From: Lycorma delicatula
Taxonomy: Eukaryota; Arthropoda; Insecta; Hemiptera; Fulgoridae
Assembly (NCBI RefSeq): GCF_047948215.1
Contig: NC_134455.1
Location: 296,955,647 to 297,019,646 of the forward strand
DNA: 64,000 nucleotides
Direction: 5' to 3'
The notes under the pieces were generated by a model. The model was not told the origin of the DNA and did not search any database. It was given only the letters and a program-made list of their open reading frames with translations. Made by a program: the position numbers and the translations under genes. Below are positions 1 to 12,360 of this stretch, one piece after another. Every line of letters starts with the position of its first letter. Position 1 is the first letter of the stretch.

Positions 1-173
1 TTATATTGTTATATTGAATATGCTATCATTAATATTGTTTTAACAATACAGACACAATTGTAATTTTTTTGAAAGCAGTTTTAATAAAAATACTTCCAAA
101 TATGATTATATATGCGTTTTAATTGTTCTCATTTAAAATGTAAGTTTCAACTCAGAAATAGGATATGCCACGT

Positions 174-246
174 TTAAAAATAATACTTGCAATTGCTGTT
201 TATAAGAGCACACCTTAAAAACAGCAATTGCAATTATTATTTTTAA
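174..246. repeat. Imperfect hairpin, 28-bp arms
   Basis: Arms at 174-201 and 219-246 are inverted copies with about one mismatch, separated by a 17-nt loop. The arms contain the core TGCAATTGCTGTTT. It could be a very short MITE relic or a chance fold in AT-rich DNA. No coding potential. Confidence 0.6.
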
Positions 247-392
247 CAGATGGTAGGTTTAAAACTTTTGAGGAAAACTAGAAAATTTTTGATTCTTAAT
301 GTAAGCAGTAGGCGAAAAGTTTTGAGAATCAATGGGTTCGATGAACTAATTGGACCCTAAAACGTAAAGATTTAGCAGAAAAACAGATACAA

Positions 393-535
393 CATTTTTG
401 ACATGATCACCCTAAGCTATATTCTTACTATATTTGCCAGAAAAATTATATATATGTTTGTTCCATTTTTGACATGATCACCCTAAGCTATATTCTTACT
501 ATATTTGCCAGAAAAAATTATATATATGTTTGTTT
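393..535. repeat. Tandem duplication, 71-72 bp unit
   Basis: The unit at 393-463 is repeated at 464-535 with essentially one extra A in an A-run. Near identity means the duplication is recent, or that it is an assembly duplication. Neither copy has coding potential. The second copy runs into unique sequence just before the GT microsatellite. Confidence 0.9.
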
Positions 536-568
536 TCTGCATCCAGTTTTACAGCTACTGGCAGGTCG

Positions 569-592
569 GTGTGTGTGTGTGTGTGTGTGTGT
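569..592 (+). repeat. (GT)12 microsatellite
   Basis: Twelve uninterrupted GT units are visible. The short ORF that spans it gets a run of Val/Cys from the repeat and is not a gene. Confidence 0.95.
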
Positions 593-639
593 ATAAGCAA
601 ATGCAGTTACTGCTACTAGCTTGCCAGGCCGCAGATGTA

Positions 640-885
640 GTGCAGTGTAGGTGTGAATGTATCGGTGAACATGGAGTCTGGAACAGACTCAGGTCGACCA
701 CTCCTGAGACGTGAGGTTAATTGAAATTCAAACACCAAAGATCACTGCTATCCACAGTTTACCATTCAAATCCATATAAAAGCAACTGCCTTTGCAAGAA
801 CTCGAACCTTGGAACTTTCGACTTCGAAAATCTGCTGATTTTTCGATGACGAGTTTAACCATTAGACTCACCCGGCTGGTTATTA
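640..885 (-). mobile_element. SINE-B copy (tRNA-related), degraded
   Basis: One of four similar copies here (also near 32140, 36000 and 47605), all on the minus strand. Read on that strand it begins with a tRNA-like head (GGGTGAGTCTAATGGTTAAAC, then a GGTTCGAG B-box-like stretch). It continues into a shared body containing TTTGGTG, TTCAATTAACC and a TCAGGAGTGGTCGACC-like block. No protein is encoded. Pol III boxes suggest a SINE. The family name is not known to me. Confidence 0.7.
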
Positions 886-3884
886 TTTAAATGTAGTGAG
901 AAAAATATTTTTTTATTTATTTTATTGATTTGATAGATTTAACTATGTTGTAATAATATTTGTTGTTGTTAATAAATGACCTTTAGTTCTTTTTATGTAA
1001 ATTCTTTTTGCTTACCTCTAAAAGCTAGGTTTAAGCTTCATGAATAGTTTGTGTATTTAAAAAAAAATAATGAATTTCTATTAAAAAAATTGTTTGTTCA
1101 TAAGATAAAGCTTCTGTAATATGTTTTTCTGGTTTATAATTACAATATTACGATTAGTTAAGTTTTCCTCGTTAATTCTTATAACTTTACTTAGAATTTT
1201 ACCTTTATCAACATTTTTTTCTACCATTAAAGGCACTTCTTCCCAGTAACGGAATAGAGTGAGTAATATATAAAAGTATTGTGACAACAAACAAAGTTGA
1301 ATTCAAACATAAGACTCGTGTGCTTTCATGAGGAAAATGAAACGAATGTAGTGATATTATATATAAATAAATACTAGATTATTAATTTACTTTAATTTTG
1401 ACAGTTTTTTTAACGTTGTCCGTTTAGTGATGATAATTAGCAATGCTGTAGCTGCATTAATAATAATAACTCTATAACATTAATTTACTAATTAATTCGT
1501 GAATAATAAAATGACAAATAGGCCTGAATGATGTATCCTGCTAAAAGCTGGATAATCTGACGTTATTTAATTATACAAATAATTAGTGTTATTATTCAAT
1601 TACATGAATTTAAAACGTGAAAATGAAACTACGTCACCGAGTTGGAAATTTTCATTTTTGTACAGTTTTTATCATTATCAAATTTTGCACTTATTTTAGA
1701 AATGGGTGCACATTAAAATAATTTGAATTTTTATTCAAGTGAAATTAATGGAATGATTTTATTACGGATGAACGCAGTGCGTGATACCTTTATTTACTAA
1801 GATTAAAATTAACTAAAGTGCGAGGTAATTATGCTTTGATAATTTCAATATAAATGTTCTTTTAATAAAATTAAAACCGAATATGGTACATGGGAAATTG
1901 AGATTTGTTATTTTATTTTATATGAATCGTTGTCGAGGTTTTTCTGTAAGTTCCGAAAATTACCTTTTATGGTGTGGCGAATTTTCCTACAATTTTGGTT
2001 GTTTTTAATTCTTATGTAGTTCGTTTGTAACAGAATGATTGTTTTAAAAATTAAACGCAATATTACTGTTATTGCTATAAATTCTCTATTCCAATTATAC
2101 ACTCGCTGGTTTTTTCTAATTAAGAAACTGTAATAGTGTACACTAAAACGACCGCTATCTGGTGTCCTATCCTAACTTTTGAACTTCTCTAAAAAAAATT
2201 TCACCATAAATGGCGACAATTGATAGAATGAATATAATAATACAGGATTAATAACTCTTATCAACAAAAAATTCAAAGTATAATTTGTTCCAAATGTATG
2301 TGCTTTCCTTTTGAGATGGAGATCTGAAAGCGCTCAATGTTTTATTTAAATAAGAAATTTATTTTTATATATTGCATGAATATTATTAATTTTCTGCGCT
2401 TTTTAAGTAAGATTTATTTCCTATTATTTTTTGTGCTACATACTAAGGTTTTGTTGAACTGTTCTGTTGCATTTTCTTCATATCCAGGTCATTCCACTTG
2501 CTTCATCATCCAACATTTGAACTTCTTTTCTAGTAAGTATTGTTAGATAACGCGAAAAAAATGTTTTTAAATATATTTGTGTTGTAGGCAACGCTTATTT
2601 CTGTGATAACACGATTATTCTTTGCAATATTTAGGCAAAGCGATGTGTTGAGATAATAAGAGTATGATGAAAATCGTTCATTACGAAAGATATTAAAAAT
2701 TAATTTAATACCTTGTTGAAGATGTACCATAACTTTGTTGAAGTTCAGATCAGTAAAATTCGCCAAAATAAATCTATCTTTGAGTTAAAATTTAAAACAT
2801 GACTGTCGAGCCCAGTCTTAAAATATTTTTAAAATTTCTTAGTAAATTGGCTACCTTGGTTAAATCATAGCTTGAAAAACATTTTTCCGGTAAAAGTGAA
2901 AGTTTGAACTAATTTAGTATCACTAAAATCCTAATATTATTAAATTGTTACGAAAAAACAATCACGATAGAAATTATAAATCGATATTGATGTAAAATAA
3001 TACATTGAATATGAACTTAATGTTGTTATTTGTATCTCTAACCCTAGTACTTTTAATAATAATCATATTGCTTGATACAAGAATACCGTGTGTTCGTATG
3101 TATTTATACGTACAGCCAGCAAAAACGTATGCTAGATGTATAATTTCCCGGTATGATTTGATTAATGAAATAAATTGTAATTTCTTACCAGATTATACAT
3201 TAAATTAAAAAAAAAAACTAATCGTATACTTTTTTTGTAATTTTCCAGTTCATTTGTCTTTAAAAGTTTAGACACAAAATTTTTTGTTGTTTGTTGATTT
3301 TTTTCTATTTGTTTGGTTGTAGGCAGTTCTAGCTCGCAGTGTATTAGCTTCTCGTTGATGTAAAGTTTTGTTTTAGTTCTTCATTGTGTACTGTTGAACA
3401 GGGACGCGAAGTAATGCTTCACCATCTCGGTATTCAATAATGAACCTCCTCACAGTTCGTACAAACATCCCGCCCGATATACTACATCTGTTATTTGACT
3501 TTCTTGTGCAAATCTCTCTCTTCCTACCGTGTTTTACCACAAACTGAGGAAAATCAATTAACTGTTTTTATGTTTGCGGTGTTTGTTTTGGTTTACTATT
3601 GCTTTTGTTTACAACTTCAGATCTAAGTTTATGAAACAGATTGTGTTGTTTGTCATTCTGTGTAATATCTAAAATACAAGCTGGTTTTTTTGCAAGGTTT
3701 CATCACCAATAAATTTAAAAATATGACTGTATATGTGTCATCAGATTTTTTTCTTTATTTATTTATTACATGTTATTATCTCTTAACAAAAAACTTATAA
3801 AATAAATTTGATTTTATAAACTTTAACTCTTCAATATTTCCTTGCTGTGAAGCTGTCTTTTCTTATTGCTGCACCTGCAAATCG
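886..3884. other. AT-rich DNA, no gene recognised
   Basis: About 3 kb of roughly 70-75% A+T with only short random ORFs (under 80 aa, low complexity, no motif). I saw no splice-flanked exon with conserved residues. A slightly more balanced stretch at 3340-3550 was translated in both directions and matched no family I could name. Confidence 0.6.
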
Positions 3885-3998
3885 CTTTATTTGAAAATTA
3901 ACTAAAATATAAAACTGAAAGTCAGAATTTTCATTAAGTTTTATATTTTAGTTTCGCGATAATTTTTGTATTATCGCGATACGGGAATTCAAATAAAG
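3885..3998. repeat. Nested inverted repeats (three-way junction fold)
   Basis: Three perfect inverted repeats are nested. The outer arms are 3885-3895 / 3988-3998 (11 bp). Inside are a 17-bp pair 3900-3916 / 3937-3953 (20-nt loop) and, directly abutting it, a 10-bp pair 3954-3963 / 3970-3979 (6-nt loop, TCGCGATAAT). The predicted single-strand fold is a three-way junction. No ORF is involved. It may be a MITE end or a foldback relic. Confidence 0.7.
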
Positions 3999-4179
3999 AG
4001 ACTTTGACGTCTTCATGTCGTGACGATCATCTAATTAAGTAGTTTTATTTAATATTAATTACAAGATTTATAGTAATGCAACGTTAATATCATAATAATA
4101 GTGATAAAACTTACTACAGTCTACTTAAATTGTTTATTTTTGTTTTTTATATTTATTTAAATGTATCTTATATATATAT

Positions 4180-5030
4180 ATATTTTTTTGTCTTCAGTCA
4201 TTTGACTGGTTTGAGCTCTCCAAGATTTCCTATCTAGTGTCAGTCGTTTCATTTCGGTACACCTCCTACATCCTGCATCCCTAACAATGTGTTTTACTTA
4301 TTCCATACGTTGCCTCCCTGCACAATATTTCCCTTCTACCTGTCCTACCAATATCAAAGCGACTATTCCAAGATGCCTTAATATGTGGCCTATAAGTCTG
4401 TCTCTTCTTTTGACTATATTTTTCAAATGCTTCTTTCGTTATCAAATTGCCGCAACACCTCTTCATTTGTCACTTTATCCTTCCATTTGATTTTTAACAT
4501 TCTACTATAGCACCACATTTCAAAAGCTTCTAATCTTTTCTTCTCAGGTAATCCGATCGTCCAAGTTTCACTTCCATATAAAGCTACGCACCAAACATAT
4601 TCTTTCAAAAATGTTTTCCTGACGTTTAAATTAATTTTGGATGTAAAAAAATTATATTTATCACTCAAGGCTCGTTTCGCTTGTGCTATTCGGCATTTTA
4701 TATCGCTCCTGCTTCGTCCATTTGTAGTAATTCTACTCACAAAATAACAAAATTCTTCTGCCTCCGTAATATTTTCTCTTCCTATTTTTATATTCATTGG
4801 TCCACGTACAATATTTCTGCTACATTTGATTACTTTCGTTTTATTGTTTCTTTTCATCCGGTAGTTCTTGCGTTGGACATCATCCATGCCATTCACTGTT
4901 TCTTGTAAATCTTTTATTCTCAGCTAGAAGTATTATATCATCAGCAAATTGCAGTAGCTTCGTTATATTTTCCCTTTACACTGTTACTCTGGATCTAATT
5001 TGTTCTTTAACCATCATTAACAAAAACATA
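4180..5030 (-). pseudogene. RTE-like LINE reverse transcriptase, 3' fragment
   Basis: The minus strand encodes the C-terminal part of an insect 'endonuclease-reverse transcriptase' LINE. The RT catalytic signature FADDI lies near 4960, followed by LLAEN. After a frameshift, a 157-aa open stretch (4896-4423) carries the family's post-RT motifs: FCYFVSRITTNGRS, IKCRIAQAKRA, a VALYGSETWT block and RLEAFEMWCYSRMLKIKW. Downstream, frames keep changing through a zinc-finger-like tail (RRCTEMKRL) to a 3' terminus near 4183 next to a TA/T run. The 5' part (endonuclease and most of the RT) is missing, as expected for 5'-truncated retrotransposition. It cannot be functional. Clade assignment (RTE versus a neighbour) is by motif memory and is moderate. 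Confidence 0.85.
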
Positions 5031-6149
5031 TATATATATATATATGTTTACGACAAATGAATTAAATATTTATGAATTTAATATTTTTCGGCGAACACGT
5101 CAATGGTTTTATCGGTGGTATAATTATACATTTTATTATTTTTTGTAGAATATTAAAACAGTCACTAAAATAAAAATATGCATTTTATTATTAAACTAAA
5201 TGTAGGTTACTCGATAATGTAATAAACTATACAGTAATGAAAATAATAAATTTATTTCAAAATGTAAGTATCTGGAAATGTTATCAATTCATTTTTTTTT
5301 TTTTGTTGATGGATTAACCGTAATGTAATTACTCAGATAATAATTTCAACGATAATAAATTTTATGGGTTTTTATATGAATGCCAAATAAATAAATATAA
5401 TACAAATTTAAACAAAAGTGATTAATTTAATCTACATAGTTACATACAAATTAAATGTTTTAATTTTAAAAAGATTCGAAAAACCAAACCGTTTTCAAAC
5501 AAACAAAACTCGTTCAGTAAATGAAATATGTAGCTAAATAAATAAATTATGTCGTGGAAATAGCATGTTACATAGTACATATTAATACATATTAATCTCG
5601 AATAAATGAAAAAATAGCACAGAATTATAAAATATAAAATGAATGAAAAATATACCATTCGTTCGTTGTTTATTGTAATGGATTATATCTACGTATTCAA
5701 AGTATTATGTATCCAAGCTTTTAAAATAAATCAGATTGAATCCCGGTTTGTTGTACTAACACATTTTACCTTATCGCCAGTAAATTTCAATTTATATTCT
5801 GAAAACAAATTCCACGCGCCAATAAAGTAAAGCTAAAAGAGATGATATGCAATCTAGATAGAGCTATCCGGTTATTATACATTGTACTTTGTCGTATTAC
5901 AGTTCTGAAATCTCCAAGATTTAATATACTGTAATGCTGAAAATATTATAAGTTCATGTAACCGTTATACTCCTCAACCATTATAGTAATATTTTAATTT
6001 TATGTATAATTTATACCTGGTGTTTGTTTTAAAACGCAACCCAAGTTAAAGAAAATAATGTGCTATATTTAATGCGATTAGTTTTAAATATTATAATTAT
6101 TTATGTATAACATTATTGAAATCAGATTTTTTTTTTATAAGAAGTATTG
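5031..6149. other. AT-rich spacer, no gene
   Basis: It begins with a short TA microsatellite (5031-5045). The rest is about 1.1 kb of very AT-rich sequence with only low-complexity ORFs. Nothing recognisable. Confidence 0.6.
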
Positions 6150-7030
6150 AAATTGTCCCTATTTTCATCATTGCAAGCCTTTATCCTCTTTTTCCATACA
6201 ACATTTCGAAGTGTTACTCTTCCAGTTTTTCGTAATTCTTAAGTTATGTTGGCTTTCAGTTCTTCAGTGGTGCGTGAATTATTTTTGAATACACAACCTT
6301 TTAGATATCCCCAGAGAAAAAAATCTGCAGGAGGAAGATCAAGTGACCTAGCTGGCCATAAGCCAATCGATATATTACTCTTTCACTAAAGAAATTTTTC
6401 AAAAGATGCATTGCTGCTCTTAGCGTATGACATGTGCCTCCATCTTGATAAAACCACGAATTTTTCTCATTTACTTCTAGTTTTGCGATAAGTTGCGTTA
6501 AAATTTCTTTGTATAGATTTGCGTTAAGAATATGGAGCTAGTTATTCTTCGCCTGGAAATCCCTCACCACACACCAATTTTCTCTGGGTGTAGAGGTCGT
6601 GAATGGATGATGTGAGAATTGTTGCAGCTCCAGTAGCGATCATTCCGACTATTACCATAACCACTCAAACGAAACCAAGCCTCATCTGTAAAATATTTTT
6701 CCAGCACTTTAATGCTCTCCCAAACAAACTGATTAAACCGTTGACAGTAATAGACCGTAGCAGTATAATCAGCCGGGTGTAATTCATATGATATATGAAT
6801 TCAGTATGGCTGTAAGTTAAGTAGTTAAGACGATATTCAGCGATATTTCTTTTTGTTGCGCATATTTTCGTGATGATTTGTTAGGCGAGTTTAAAAAGCT
6901 TACCCTAATATCTTCCAGTGTTGCGTCATTAAGTACTGAACGTTACCGGATATGTCTCTCATCGCAAACAGAACCAGTCTCTCTATCAAACAATGAATTG
7001 AAGATTTATTTGATACATTATTAACCGGGA
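6150..7030 (-). pseudogene. Decayed IS630/Tc1-mariner-like DDE transposase
   Basis: The minus strand, read across several frames, retains the ordered motifs of an insect cut-and-paste transposase. These are an HTH-side block (ETGSVCDERHIR, SVLNDATLEDIRVSFLNSPNKSSRKYAQQ) near 6990-6850, FNQFVWESIKVLEKY, then FTDEAWFRLSGYGNS with the first catalytic D near 6690. A HPEKIGVWC stretch follows, then WFYQDGGTCHT with the second D near 6455, and WPARSLDLPPADFFLWGYLK with the third acidic region near 6350. Several stop codons and frameshifts separate the blocks, so no product is made. I did not find clear terminal inverted repeats. In Tc1/mariner-type enzymes the three acidic residues hold the metal ions for strand cleavage. 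Assignment to the superfamily is firm; the exact family is uncertain. Confidence 0.85.
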
Positions 7031-10000
7031 ACTACAATTGAAAAGCTTTTTGGCACGAAAAAAAAATTTAGTTATTAATTCATTTTTCACGATAAAAATT
7101 CTTTCAACCTGGTTCAAAACCATTTCTTCTTAATAAAAAAACACAAAAAATTATATCAGCTGATTATAAAACAATAGATAGTGTTGCTAACCTCTTCATC
7201 CGAAATTATTGTATTAATTTTTCTAAAAGGTATCTTGTTTCGGTTGCGCTTTAAAACATCTACCCAGTATTTGAATTAAAAAAAATCAAAACATCATTTA
7301 AATGAAATATACTACATATATGTATTTAAGATGTTCTGTGTTTTTATTTATACTAGTTTCACCAAATAAACCAGCCAGAAAATATATAAATATGATAAAA
7401 AAAACAAAAATTTAACGCACGTGGAAACTTCAAATAATCATACTGGGACTGTATTAGTCTTAAGATTCTGAAATCTATACGGTGTGATAGGATGAAAGTC
7501 ATCACACTCTTTACGTATAAACATTTTTCTGTAAAAAAGTCGCAAATCACATAACATTCAACTTCTTATCATCACTGTCTGATGCTATAATAATTCTAAA
7601 CTAATTGTCATTTAAAGACACCCACTTACCGTAAGAACCATGTCAAACGGGTTATGTTACGTGCTCGTTGCATATAATTTTTTAAAACCCCTTTACAATA
7701 CTCTTCACAGTCAACTACCCGATCCTTTACATATCTCAGTTATTATCAAAACTTTTTATTGCACGTAGATATGTAAAACGACAATGAAACAGGGACCTGC
7801 TCTTTCCTCAATCATCTAATTACCAGCAAAACGGCTCACCATGTATGTTATTAATCTAAAAAAATTACGCCTTAACTTTACTTCGTATTATATTGTTAAT
7901 CATCTCAGGTCTAGGTAAATATCTTTGTTACATTTGGTGGTCATCAGGACAACTTATTTCATATCATTCATGTCATATCATTAATTAGTTTTAAATATCT
8001 TTCACTAATTATTGTTAATATTTATTTGACATTTTTAAATATTATAAAATAAAAAAAATGTTTTTTTTAGTAATAAATAAAATATATAATCAATATCAAT
8101 TTATGTATTTGCAAAGAAATAACGATATTATAGATTATGTAAAATGTAAGTAATAAAATGTAGTTAATAAACAATATTCAGTTAAGATTACTAAATAACA
8201 ATAATTCAGTGCCCTAAGTGACTTAACTAATCAGCTTATAAATACTTAATAAAGTGATATCTTATTAAATTCTACAAAAAACTAAAAGAAAAAGTATTAA
8301 CATATTCAATTTCTATATTACCTATATTAATCGAGAATTTTGTTGTAAAAACTCTAAACAGGAGTCCCTAAATCCCATTGATAAAAGATAATTAACTGTA
8401 CTGGATTGCCTGATATATAAATTACGAGTATTAATCTAAAACAATTATTTCATTAGAAATGGAGGAGCGGAATCCTACCTATTGTAATTATTTTGTCTGC
8501 ACGAGGTACAGGAAAAAATTTACTAGAAGAAAATGGATCGATTCTCTTGAGTCGAGTACATGGTTAACTAACTTGATATATCTCTTTTACCATTCAAGAG
8601 CTGTAATTGAACAATAAAAGTAGATTTTTAGATCTGAGCGTAATCAGAAGATAGACCATCATTATAAAAATGAAAGATGAGCTATTTACATGAATAAAAA
8701 AATTAACAGCTCTGTCTCCTAGAAAAATTTGCCGCCTAATTCGTATAGCTACCAATTTCTCTGAAAAAAACCAAGGAACACCTTGATCAAAGAAGTGTCA
8801 GAAAAATCTACTTTAGTAAATAAAAAAAACAAGAGATTGTCAAAAGTTTACATTTAACATATAAAAGTTTTGCTTGTAACAATAAATAAAAGTATAATTA
8901 CCTATATAAAAGTATACTTTTAACACATAAAAGTAAATAATTATTATTGTACGATATTACAGTTATGGAAATATGTAAAAATATTAACATAAACGAATAC
9001 ATAGTAAAACATCAAGTATTATAGGTATTAATTGAGAAATACAAATTTATTTTATTCTGTTTATTAACTAACTGTTTACCAGTTAAAAACATGTATAGTA
9101 GAGTTTAATGAACAAAATAAACAATTTCCTTCATATACAACATAATTAGACTTGTAAATTCTTATACAGATCTCAGTCTACAATTGCTTAATAATTACAC
9201 TCAAGGCACATTTTCAAACTTACCAATATACACTAATATTCATTAAATCAAAGACTAAGCATGTACAAAATTTAGTTTAACGTACCTTTATCTTATAATA
9301 CTTAAACAAAATAAAAAGAATCACCTTTATACCAAATAAGATATTACAACATTTAAAGTTAAAAATACTTAAACTTACAAAATCAAAACCTTTTTTCAGT
9401 GTTCCGTCTATAAATTTGAATTGATTATTAATTTTTCAGAAGTATCTACTTTTAACACATTATGATATTCGAGTGTTAATTAGTTTTCATGTAAAATACA
9501 GATTAAACAAAGATAATGGAAATTCACGTTTATTTAAATAATTTTTTTTTAGTCGTCAGTAGAGTAAAATTTTTTTAGTAAAAAAAAGAAAAAAATAATA
9601 ATTCTTTAATTTATTAAAAAATTCACAAAAAGTATAACAATAATTTTATAATTAGAAATCTTAAGAATTTTTCCACAGATAACATATATGAAGTTTTTAG
9701 TGAATTTAAAACTATTTGAGATTTACAAGGTATTTAAAACATTAAACTATTTCACTATGTTATATTTACAGATATTTACTCAAGGTATACCAATTCTTAC
9801 TTTAACTTAAATTTAACAATCCTTTCCTTAAATAACAAGAGAGTGCATGCATATAAACTTATTTAAATGACAGAGAAATTGATAACCGAAATATAAGTTC
9901 ATAACTCCTTGAAATACTTGGAACAAATATAACATTTTGAGAGCAGAGGCTTTCACATAAATTTTCAATTTGATTATAAAAATGTTTAGACTACACACTG

Positions 10001-11031
10001 AGGTAAGAGATCTACATCGTTGTTTGGCAGAGATGAAATATTTTTAAAAACCTATCAGCTAGATCCCTTATAGTACGTTGGAAGTAACGAAAGTTGATTT
10101 ATTTCCATTCTCCATTTACCAACCCATAAATCAATTTAACTGAGACAGAGTTGAATTCAATTTACATGGCATTCTTTGAACTGCATTTCATCAAAAGAAA
10201 TCATGTTTTTTAAAACGAAACGATGCGAGTAATTTTTACTAAATCAAGTCTTTTTTTAATTTTCTTCAAAATTTTCGTATATCATTGAATCTTAAATTGA
10301 ATTATCAATGAAATTAAACATAAGCGATTATGATTTATGGAAACAGAATTCACTCCAGTACTTTGAAGATGAGTGATGGAAAAGCTGATAGTTGGTGTTT
10401 ATGGTGATAGTTTAAAAAATATGTAAACTAATTAATATGCTAAGTTGGCGGAAAGGTTTTTTTTTACCGGCTTTACATTTAATCAAAGTCTGCCGATTCG
10501 GACTTAATAGATCCTAACTAGTAAAGAATAAATACAAATTATTTTTAAAATAAATAATTAAACACCGGCATTAAAAATTTTATTTTTTAAATAAAAATTT
10601 GAAAATATTTGACCTTTATTAGTTCAAAAATACTAGGTACCAACGACTGCAAGCATTTACTTTGGAAAAAATTTTAATTTTAAAATTATAATTTTCTGGG
10701 ACGGTTTTCTTTGAATTTTATTTTTTAGTCTATTATTATTACATAGGAATACAGTTTTGCTGCACATATGAAAACAACCTTCGAATGTAAAAACGATAAA
10801 ACTGCATCTTTATAAAAATAAGAAAAGAAATGAAGAAAAGCAAGGTAAAAAAATTATGTGACTGACTTAAGGCTCAGTTGAGTACAGAAATATACATTAT
10901 ATTTAAATAAATTTTCTAGAATTTTCGCTGAGTAATTCATTAACATTATGTGGATATAGCAATATAAGTATAGATGACGGCAAACGTTTTTGAAAGATTT
11001 GGGAATTTTATTTTGTGAGGCAGAATATTAA
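7031..11031. other. AT-rich DNA, no gene recognised
   Basis: Four kilobases with no ORF that looks like a protein and no recognisable element. A small patch around 8860-8940 repeats the phrase TATAAAAGT several times. Could be intronic or intergenic; the sequence alone does not say. Confidence 0.55.
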
Positions 11032-12360
11032 TACGAAAAGTTTTGTTTTTTCAAAGTCTAATCGGTCACGAAAATAAAAGAACAGAAAAATTAAAAAATT
11101 TTTTATTTGTAACAAGAACTTACATAGTTACGTTATTTCTCTACATTGTCGCCACTCTGATGTAGACATTGTCGTAGCGTGGTACCAACTTTTCAATACC
11201 CTCGTCATAGAACTGAGCCCCCTGTGTTTTCAGTCATGTTTCTATGCTGGTCTGCAGCTCGATGTCTGTGCCTAATTGTTATCCTTCTAGCCAGCGTTTC
11301 ATGTGAGCAAAGAGGTGAAAATCGGTTGGAGCCAAGTCCGGGCTGTACGGTGGGTGATCAAACACTTAACAACGAAAACGCTGTCGGAGCTTCTTTGTTA
11401 CAGCTGGAGTGTGCGGCCGAGCATTGTCATGGAGAAAGACAATGCCTGATGACAACATTCCTCTCCGCTTATTCTGAATTGCCCTCCATAGACGTTGAAG
11501 AGTCACGCAGTATGAGGCTGCAGTGATGGTCGTGCCACGTTCCATGAATTCCACCAAGAGAACTCCATTCCGGTCCCAGAACACAGTAGCCATACACTTT
11601 CTGTTCGGAAAGGTTCGCTTGAACTTCTTTGGTTTACTGAGATTGCATCCACTGTTTGGATTGTTCTTTTGTTTCTTCAGTTTCGAAATGGACCCATGTC
11701 TCGTCCCCTGTGACAGTTTTGTTCAAAAAATTTTCTCCTTCATTGTGGTTGCGCTGGAGAAACGTTAGGGAGGCGTTTATTCTCATTGTTTTGTGATGGT
11801 CGGACAGCATATTGGGAACCCATCTCGCACACAGTTTGCGGTACTGAAGTCTCTCACTCATAATGGTGTAGAGGCTGACCTTGAAATTTCAGAAAACGAA
11901 TCATTCAAAAGCGAAATTGTGAACCGACGATTTTCTCGAATTGCCTCATCCACTCGCTCAACGAGATCATCGGTTGGCACTCACTTCCTTCCCTGACCGC
12001 CTGCATCATGAACATCTGCACGTCCTGCTTTAACGTTCCTGCACCATTGTCGCACTTTGCCGTCACTCATTGAAGTTTCACCGTACACATTATTTATTCG
12101 TCGATGAATTTCAGCTGCATTACAGCCCTTAGCCTGAAGAAATCGAATTATCGCACGCACTTCACACTTGGCGGGAGATCCTATTGTTGTAGACATGTTT
12201 ACGTGCTAGCTGCGTGTTTAGAACTAAACGAAGTGACGCGGCGTGATTAAAGGCCACACTAGAGACGCTGCGCAACACATATGCGCAAAGATTCATCCGT
12301 TTTTTGCGCGGGTTTTTATTTCACGACCGATCGGACCTTGAAAAAAAAATAACCCTCGTA
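11032..12360 (-). mobile_element. mariner element with both TIRs, about 1.33 kb
   Basis: Imperfect terminal inverted repeats bound the element: 11032-11080 and 12312-12360. Their shared core is TTTTTTTCAAGGTCCGATCGGTC on the conserved side and TTTTTTCAAAGTCTAATCGGTC on the diverged side. Both ends start with TA, the mariner target duplication. Length is close to the usual 1.3 kb. The transposase runs on the minus strand and fills most of the interior. The right TIR looks better preserved than the left. Confidence 0.92.
11141..12196 (-). pseudogene. mariner transposase (DD34D), frameshifted
   Basis: Encodes the enzyme that excises and inserts the surrounding mariner by binding its TIRs. Reading from the ATG at 12196, the N-terminal helix-turn-helix region is open for about 71 aa (SPAKCEVRAIIRFLQAKG, then SMSDGKVRQWCRNVKAGR). 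After frameshifts come a linker (YRKLCARWVPNMLSDHHK) and the first catalytic aspartate in TVTGDETWVHFE near 11700. The second is in FLHDNARPHT near 11430, and the third in HPPYSPDLAPTDFHLF near 11325. The C-terminus IEKLVPRYDNVYIRVATM ends at TAG 11141-11143. All three aspartates survive, but at least three frame changes split the ORF, so it is a non-autonomous relic. The combination HDNARPH / YSPDLAPTDFHLF is diagnostic of mariner rather than Tc1. Confidence 0.93.

Noticed and set aside
3340..3550. Possible exon or RT fragment on the minus strand
   Set aside because: Normal composition and a 40-70 aa open stretch, but no recognisable motif, no splice-site support and no repeat copy in the window.
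11179..11526. 115-aa plus-strand frame with a signal-peptide-like start
   Set aside because: It lies antisense to the mariner transposase C-terminal half; the hydrophobic stretch is a by-product.
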